Under the pieces are notes generated by a model. That model was given only the letters and a program-made list of their open reading frames with translations. It did no database searches and was not told where the DNA came from. A DNA stretch of 64,000 nucleotides from Intestinimonas butyriciproducens. GTDB taxonomy: Bacteria > Bacillota > Clostridia > Oscillospirales > Butyricicoccaceae. The stretch is taken from assembly GCF_016901775.1 (NCBI RefSeq), contig NZ_JACJKW010000005.1, positions 62,001 to 126,000 on the forward strand, in the 5' to 3' direction. Positions 60,644 to 64,000 of the stretch are shown in pieces; the stretch's first letter is position 1; each line of letters starts with the position of its first letter. The translations under genes were made by a program, and so were the position numbers.

Positions 60644-62016
60644 TCAAAGAATACCGTACCATACAGGAAGTGGCCGGCCCGCTGATGCTGGTGCAGGGCG
60701 TGGACAAGGTCACCTACAACGAGCTGGCGGAAATCGAGCTGCCTTCGGGGGAGGTGCGCCGGTGTAAGGTGCTGGAAGTGGACGGCTCCAACGCCCTGGT
60801 GCAGCTGTTCGAAAGCTCCGCCGGCATCAATCTGGCCCAGTCCAAGGTGCGTTTCCTGGGCCATGGCATTGAGCTGGGAGTGTCCCCCGATATGCTGGGC
60901 CGGGTGTTCGACGGCATGGGTCATCCCAAAGACGGAGGCCCGGAGATCCTGGCCGAACAGTATCTGGACATCAACGGCACCCCCATGAACCCGGCGGCCC
61001 GGGACTATCCTTCGGAGTTTATCCAGACCGGTGTGTCGGCCATCGACGGCCTGAATACACTGGTCAGAGGACAGAAATTGCCCATTTTCTCCGGTTCCGG
61101 CCTGCCCCATGCCCAGCTGGCCGCCCAGATCGCCCGTCAGGCCCAGGTGCCCGGCAGCGATGCCAAGTTTGCCGTGGTCTTTGCGGCCATCGGCATCACC
61201 TTTGAGGAAGCCGATTTCTTCGTCTCCGACTTCAAGCGCACCGGCGCCATCGACCGTACCGTGCTCTTTTTGAACCTGGCCAACGATCCGGCCATCGAAC
61301 GGATCGCCACTCCCCGTATGGCGCTGACTGCGGCGGAGTACCTGGCCTTTGAGCAGGGGATGCATGTACTGGTCATCCTCACCGATATCACAAACTACGC
61401 CGAGGCTCTCCGGGAAGTGTCCGCCGCCCGGAAGGAAGTGCCCGGACGCCGGGGCTATCCCGGCTACCTTTACACCGACCTTGCCACCATGTATGAACGG
61501 GCCGGAAAGCTGCTGGACAAGGAAGGCTCCATCACCATGGTGCCCATCCTCTCCATGCCCGAAGACGACAAGACCCATCCCATTCCCGACCTGACCGGCT
61601 ACATCACCGAGGGGCAGATCATTCTTTCCCGGGAGCTTTACCGGAAAGACATTACCCCGCCCATCGATGTGCTGCCCTCCCTGTCCCGTCTGAAGGACAA
61701 GGGTATCGGCAAGGGCAAGACCCGGGAGGATCACGCCGGGACCATGAACCAGCTGTTTGCCGCCTATGCCCGGGGCAAGGACGCCAAAGAGTTGATGACC
61801 ATTCTGGGAGAGGCCGCCCTCACCGATACCGACAAGCTCTATGCCCAGTTTGCCGATGCCTTTGAGCGGGAATATGTGTCCCAGGGCTATGATAAAAACC
61901 GCACCATCGAAGAGACGCTGGATCTGGGGTGGAAACTGCTGAGCATTCTGCCCAAGACCGAGCTGAAGCGGATCAAGCCGGAATTTATCGACAAATATTA
62001 TCCCGCCAAGGATTGA
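60640..62016 (+). CDS. ntpB: V-type ATPase subunit B
   Basis: 458 residues, non-catalytic nucleotide-site subunit. The P-loop position reads [15 protein letters not shown], without the GKT, as in all B subunits. [22 protein letters not shown] (family block, read in two parts) and the C-terminal helix region are standard. Confidence 0.96.
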   Translation: MIKEYRTIQEVAGPLMLVQGVDKVTYNELAEIELPSGEVRRCKVLEVDGSNALVQLFESSAGINLAQSKVRFLGHGIELGVSPDMLGRVFDGMGHPKDGGPEILAEQYLDINGTPMNPAARDYPSEFIQTGVSAIDGLNTLVRGQKLPIFSGSGLPHAQLAAQIARQAQVPGSDAKFAVVFAAIGITFEEADFFVSDFKRTGAIDRTVLFLNLANDPAIERIATPRMALTAAEYLAFEQGMHVLVILTDITNYAEALREVSAARKEVPGRRGYPGYLYTDLATMYERAGKLLDKEGSITMVPILSMPEDDKTHPIPDLTGYITEGQIILSRELYRKDITPPIDVLPSLSRLKDKGIGKGKTREDHAGTMNQLFAAYARGKDAKELMTILGEAALTDTDKLYAQFADAFEREYVSQGYDKNRTIEETLDLGWKLLSILPKTELKRIKPEFIDKYYPAKD

Positions 62017-62040
62017 GATGGGCAATAAGGAGGAATGCAG

Positions 62041-62712
62041 ATGGCCAGGCTCAATGTAAACCCTACACGCATGGAGCTGACCCGGCTGAAAAAGCGCCTT
62101 GCCACAGCCAGCCGGGGGCATAAGCTGCTGAAAGACAAGCGGGACGAGCTGATGAAGCAGTTCCTGGATATCGTCCGGGTCAGCGAAAAGCTGCGGCTGG
62201 GAGTGGAAAAAGCCCTGACGGAATCCTATGCCGGATTCCAGGCCGCCGGTGCGGTGATGCCCCCGGAAATGCTGGAGCAGACCTTTCTCTATCCCAAGCA
62301 GAGAGTGGGCATCGAGATGAAGTTCCGCAACATTATGTCGGTGGATGTGCCCATGTACGATGTGATCACCAAAACGGACGACAAGGCGGATATCTATCCC
62401 TATGGCTTTGCCGCCACCAGCGGCGAGCTGGACGACGCCGTTTTCCAGCTGGCCGGGACGCTGGAGGATATGCTCCGTCTGGCGGAAATGGAAAAAACCG
62501 TAAAGCTCCTGGCCCAGGAGATCGAAAAGACCCGCCGCCGGGTCAATGCTCTGGAATATGTAATGATTCCCCAGCTCCAGGAGACCATCCGGTATATCAC
62601 CATGAAGCTGGATGAAAACGAACGGGGCAACCTGTCCCGGCTGATGAAGGTGAAGGACATGATGGTGGAGCAGAACATCAAAGCCCAGCGGGCCCGGGAC
62701 GGTCTTGCCTGA
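62041..62712 (+). CDS. ntpD: V-type ATPase subunit D (central stalk)
   Basis: 223 residues, an antiparallel coiled coil ([20 protein letters not shown] at the start, and [20 protein letters not shown] near the end) that rotates inside the head. ATG 62041 was chosen: TAAGGAGG is eight bases upstream, while the ATG at 62035 is only two bases from it. Last gene of the operon; no clear terminator follows. Confidence 0.94.
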   Translation: MARLNVNPTRMELTRLKKRLATASRGHKLLKDKRDELMKQFLDIVRVSEKLRLGVEKALTESYAGFQAAGAVMPPEMLEQTFLYPKQRVGIEMKFRNIMSVDVPMYDVITKTDDKADIYPYGFAATSGELDDAVFQLAGTLEDMLRLAEMEKTVKLLAQEIEKTRRRVNALEYVMIPQLQETIRYITMKLDENERGNLSRLMKVKDMMVEQNIKAQRARDGLA

Positions 62713-62726
62713 GCGGAAAAAGAAAG

Positions 62727-62755
62727 TGGACAAAAAGCAAGGCTTGGTATACAAT
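62727..62755 (+). promoter_or_regulatory. Promoter of ridA
   Basis: TGGACA (62727-62732), 17 bases and TACAAT (62750-62755), between ntpD and ridA. Confidence 0.65.
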
Positions 62756-62815
62756 AAAAATAAAATCTGGCCCGCTTTTCAGAAAGGGGCCCAATCGGAA
62801 AGGAAGGTCATTCCC

Positions 62816-63196
62816 ATGGTAACCAAAATCGAAACAGAAAAAGCTCCTGGCGCTATCGGTCCTTATTCCCAGGGCGTCGTCGCCGGCAATCTGGTGTATA
62901 CTTCCGGTCAGATTCCTGTCAATCCGGAAACCGGCGCTGTGGAAGAGTGTGTCAAGGCCCAGACCAAGCAGTCTCTGGAAAATGTGAAGGCTGTTCTGGC
63001 CGAAGCCGGCTGCACCATGGAAGATGTGTTCAAGACCACCGTCTTCATCAAGGATATGAATGATTTCGCCGCTATCAATGAGGTGTATGCCACCTACTTC
63101 ACCGGCGATGTGCTGCCCGCCCGCTCCTGCGTGGAAGTGGCTCGTCTGCCCAAAGATGTGAAAGTGGAGATCGAAGTCATCGCCATGAAGAAGTAA
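62816..63196 (+). CDS. ridA: Rid family reactive imine/enamine deaminase
   Basis: 126 residues with [20 protein letters not shown], the substrate-binding arginine in PARSCVEV (Arg103) and the C-terminal [11 protein letters not shown]. RidA hydrolyses 2-aminoacrylate and related imines produced by PLP dehydratases, relevant in an amino acid fermenter. ATG 62816 has AGGAAGGTC upstream. Confidence 0.94.
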   Translation: MVTKIETEKAPGAIGPYSQGVVAGNLVYTSGQIPVNPETGAVEECVKAQTKQSLENVKAVLAEAGCTMEDVFKTTVFIKDMNDFAAINEVYATYFTGDVLPARSCVEVARLPKDVKVEIEVIAMKK

Positions 63197-63207
63197 GAGA
63201 CCTTCTG

Positions 63208-63235
63208 AAAAGCCGCTCCGTATGGGGCGGCTTTT
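63208..63235 (+). terminator. ridA terminator, first copy
   Basis: AAAAGCCGCTCC-GTAT-GGGGCGGCTTTT. The same 26-base core (63210-63235) recurs at 63419-63444. Confidence 0.85.
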
Positions 63236-63291
63236 GTCTGTCGGGAACTTCATATCGTGTGAGGGGCTGGATGGTCTTGTCCCCAATGGAT

Positions 63292-63416
63292 GTGCAAAAA
63301 GCTGCGACCTGTGCGTGGCTTTTTGCACCTATCAAGGAACAAGTGTGCGCCAAAGGCGTGCATGCAGTTCCTTGCAAAAACTCGAAAAAGTGGCCGAAGC
63401 CACTTTTTCGAAGCGC
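63292..63416 (+). repeat. Dispersed 3'-UTR structured repeat, copy D
   Basis: 125 bases: hairpin 1 GTGCAAAAAGC...GCTTTTTGCAC with loop ACCTGTG; CAAGGAAC/GTTCCTTG enclosing GTGCGCC-AAA-GGCGTGC; hairpin 3 GAAAAAGTGGC-CGAA-GCCACTTTTTC. It lies downstream of ridA in the same orientation, between two copies of the ridA terminator. The preceding 56 bases (63236-63291) show no other feature. Confidence 0.87.
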
Positions 63417-63420
63417 CTAA

Positions 63421-63446
63421 GCCGCTCCGTATGGGGCGGCTTTTTT
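63421..63446 (+). terminator. Terminator after repeat copy D (duplicate of the ridA terminator)
   Basis: GCCGCTCC-GTAT-GGGGCGGC followed by T6. Confidence 0.87.
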
Positions 63447-63504
63447 GTGCCCCGGCAGAAGGTTTTGGCAAAAATCAAAAAAGTCCCCCAAAGCTTTCCT
63501 GCCG

Positions 63505-63513
63505 TGCTATAAT
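63505..63513 (+). promoter_or_regulatory. Extended -10 promoter of the AEC permease gene
   Basis: TG-C-TATAAT, about 92 bases before the start. No consensus -35. Confidence 0.5.
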
Positions 63514-63604
63514 AAAAGAGCCGCCGGGCTTGGGGATATTTTCTGCAAAGAAAAAAGCAGGCGGTTCAATCCGGCCTGGGGCCAAGAGAAAAGAGGAGAG
63601 AGCC

Positions 63605-64000
63605 TTGTCCATTGCAAACGCCTTTAACGGCGTATTCGCCCTGATGCTCATCATGCTGCTGGGCGCCTTCATGACCAGACGAAAATTCCTGACGGAGGAT
63701 TACTATCATTTTCTCACATCCTTCATCATGAAGTACACCATCCCGGCCATGCTCTTTGAGAATGCCATCGAGAATGTGACCATGGAGTTTATCACCGAAA
63801 GTGGTACACTGCTGCTGGCCCCCTTTGTCACCCAGCTGGGGGGATATTTCATTGCCCTGGGCATTGCCAAACTGATCAAGCTGCCCAAAGCTTTGGAAGG
63901 CATTTTCATTTCCATCTTTGCCATGTGCAACACCATGCTCATGGGCTTTCCCATTTGTATGCAGATCTTCGGTGAAGTGAGCGTTCCTTATGTCACCGCC
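63605..64000 (+). CDS. AEC family transporter (auxin efflux carrier type), N-terminal part
   Basis: An open frame from TTG 63605 (GAGGAGAGAG upstream) to the window end, 132 codons, cut by the edge. Hydrophobic helices alternate with short loops: ANAFNGVFALMLIMLLGAFM, then FIMKYTIPAMLFENAIE, and AMCNTMLMGFPICMQIFGE, the last matching the conserved Asn/Pro crossover region of AEC permeases. Such carriers export organic or amino acids; the substrate is not assignable from this fragment. Confidence 0.85.
   Translation, partial: MSIANAFNGVFALMLIMLLGAFMTRRKFLTEDYYHFLTSFIMKYTIPAMLFENAIENVTMEFITESGTLLLAPFVTQLGGYFIALGIAKLIKLPKALEGIFISIFAMCNTMLMGFPICMQIFGEVSVPYVTA

Overview
The window comes from an anaerobic, amino-acid-fermenting Bacillota, most likely class Clostridia (Eubacteriales/Oscillospirales-like). 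The evidence is GC-rich DNA with clear AGGAGG-type ribosome sites, a Stickland glycine reductase operon with in-frame UGA (selenocysteine) codons, a complete selenocysteine machinery, a citrate lyase operon, a V-type ATPase, and tandem glycine and lysine riboswitches. Species cannot be fixed from the sequence alone.

Layout. 1-4.4 kb: tail of a Ca2+ P-type ATPase, D-amino acid aminotransferase, UppP, Mrp-type Fe-S carrier, YaiI. 4.4-15.2 kb: a selenium block with a LysR regulator divergent from selD (itself a UGA selenoprotein), a class V aminotransferase, YedE-type transporter, TusA/YedF-like protein, DUF3343 protein, selA, selB and, beyond an M14 peptidase, tRNA-Sec. 15.2-23.5 kb: glycine riboswitch, then grdX-grdE-grdB(UGA)-trxB-trxA-grdA(UGA), a terminator, and grdC-grdD. 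23.5-31.8 kb: RluA-type pseudouridine synthase, lysine riboswitch with an APC permease and amidohydrolase, then a run of small housekeeping genes (ArsC-like, DUF896, DUF3592-like, dCTP deaminase, NUDIX, esterase, arginase-like). 31.9-38.3 kb: citDEF, citC, a citX-citG fusion, and an L-cysteine desulfidase family gene. 38.5-41.3 kb: a 42-aa protein, a HIRAN protein, an unknown protein, and a WYL regulator. 41.4-45.7 kb: a duplicated module of zinc-ribbon/membrane/beta-helix proteins, XRE-like regulators and a Ser/Thr kinase. 45.7-54 kb: an ABC transporter, a glycosyltransferase-CsaB fusion, and a flippase. 54-62.7 kb: a nine-gene V-type ATPase operon. The window ends with RidA and the start of an AEC permease.

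How the parts fit: YedE, YedF-like, DUF3343 and the class V aminotransferase plausibly deliver selenium to SelD; SelD, SelA, SelB and tRNA-Sec make and decode Sec; the main consumers here are GrdA, GrdB and SelD. Glycine reductase (with TrxA/TrxB as reductant) makes acetyl phosphate, and its operon is gated by a glycine riboswitch but also has a second promoter downstream of the riboswitch terminator.

The two most unusual signals are (i) a dispersed intergenic repeat (three full copies, one truncated) that always lies directly downstream of, and in the same orientation as, a protein gene. It folds into three hairpins with compensatory changes and ends in a Rho-independent terminator; one copy is bracketed by a 26-bp duplication of the terminator. 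(ii) The duplicated zinc-ribbon/beta-helix, XRE and degenerate-kinase cassette at 41.4-45.7 kb, a candidate uncharacterised envelope-sensing system.
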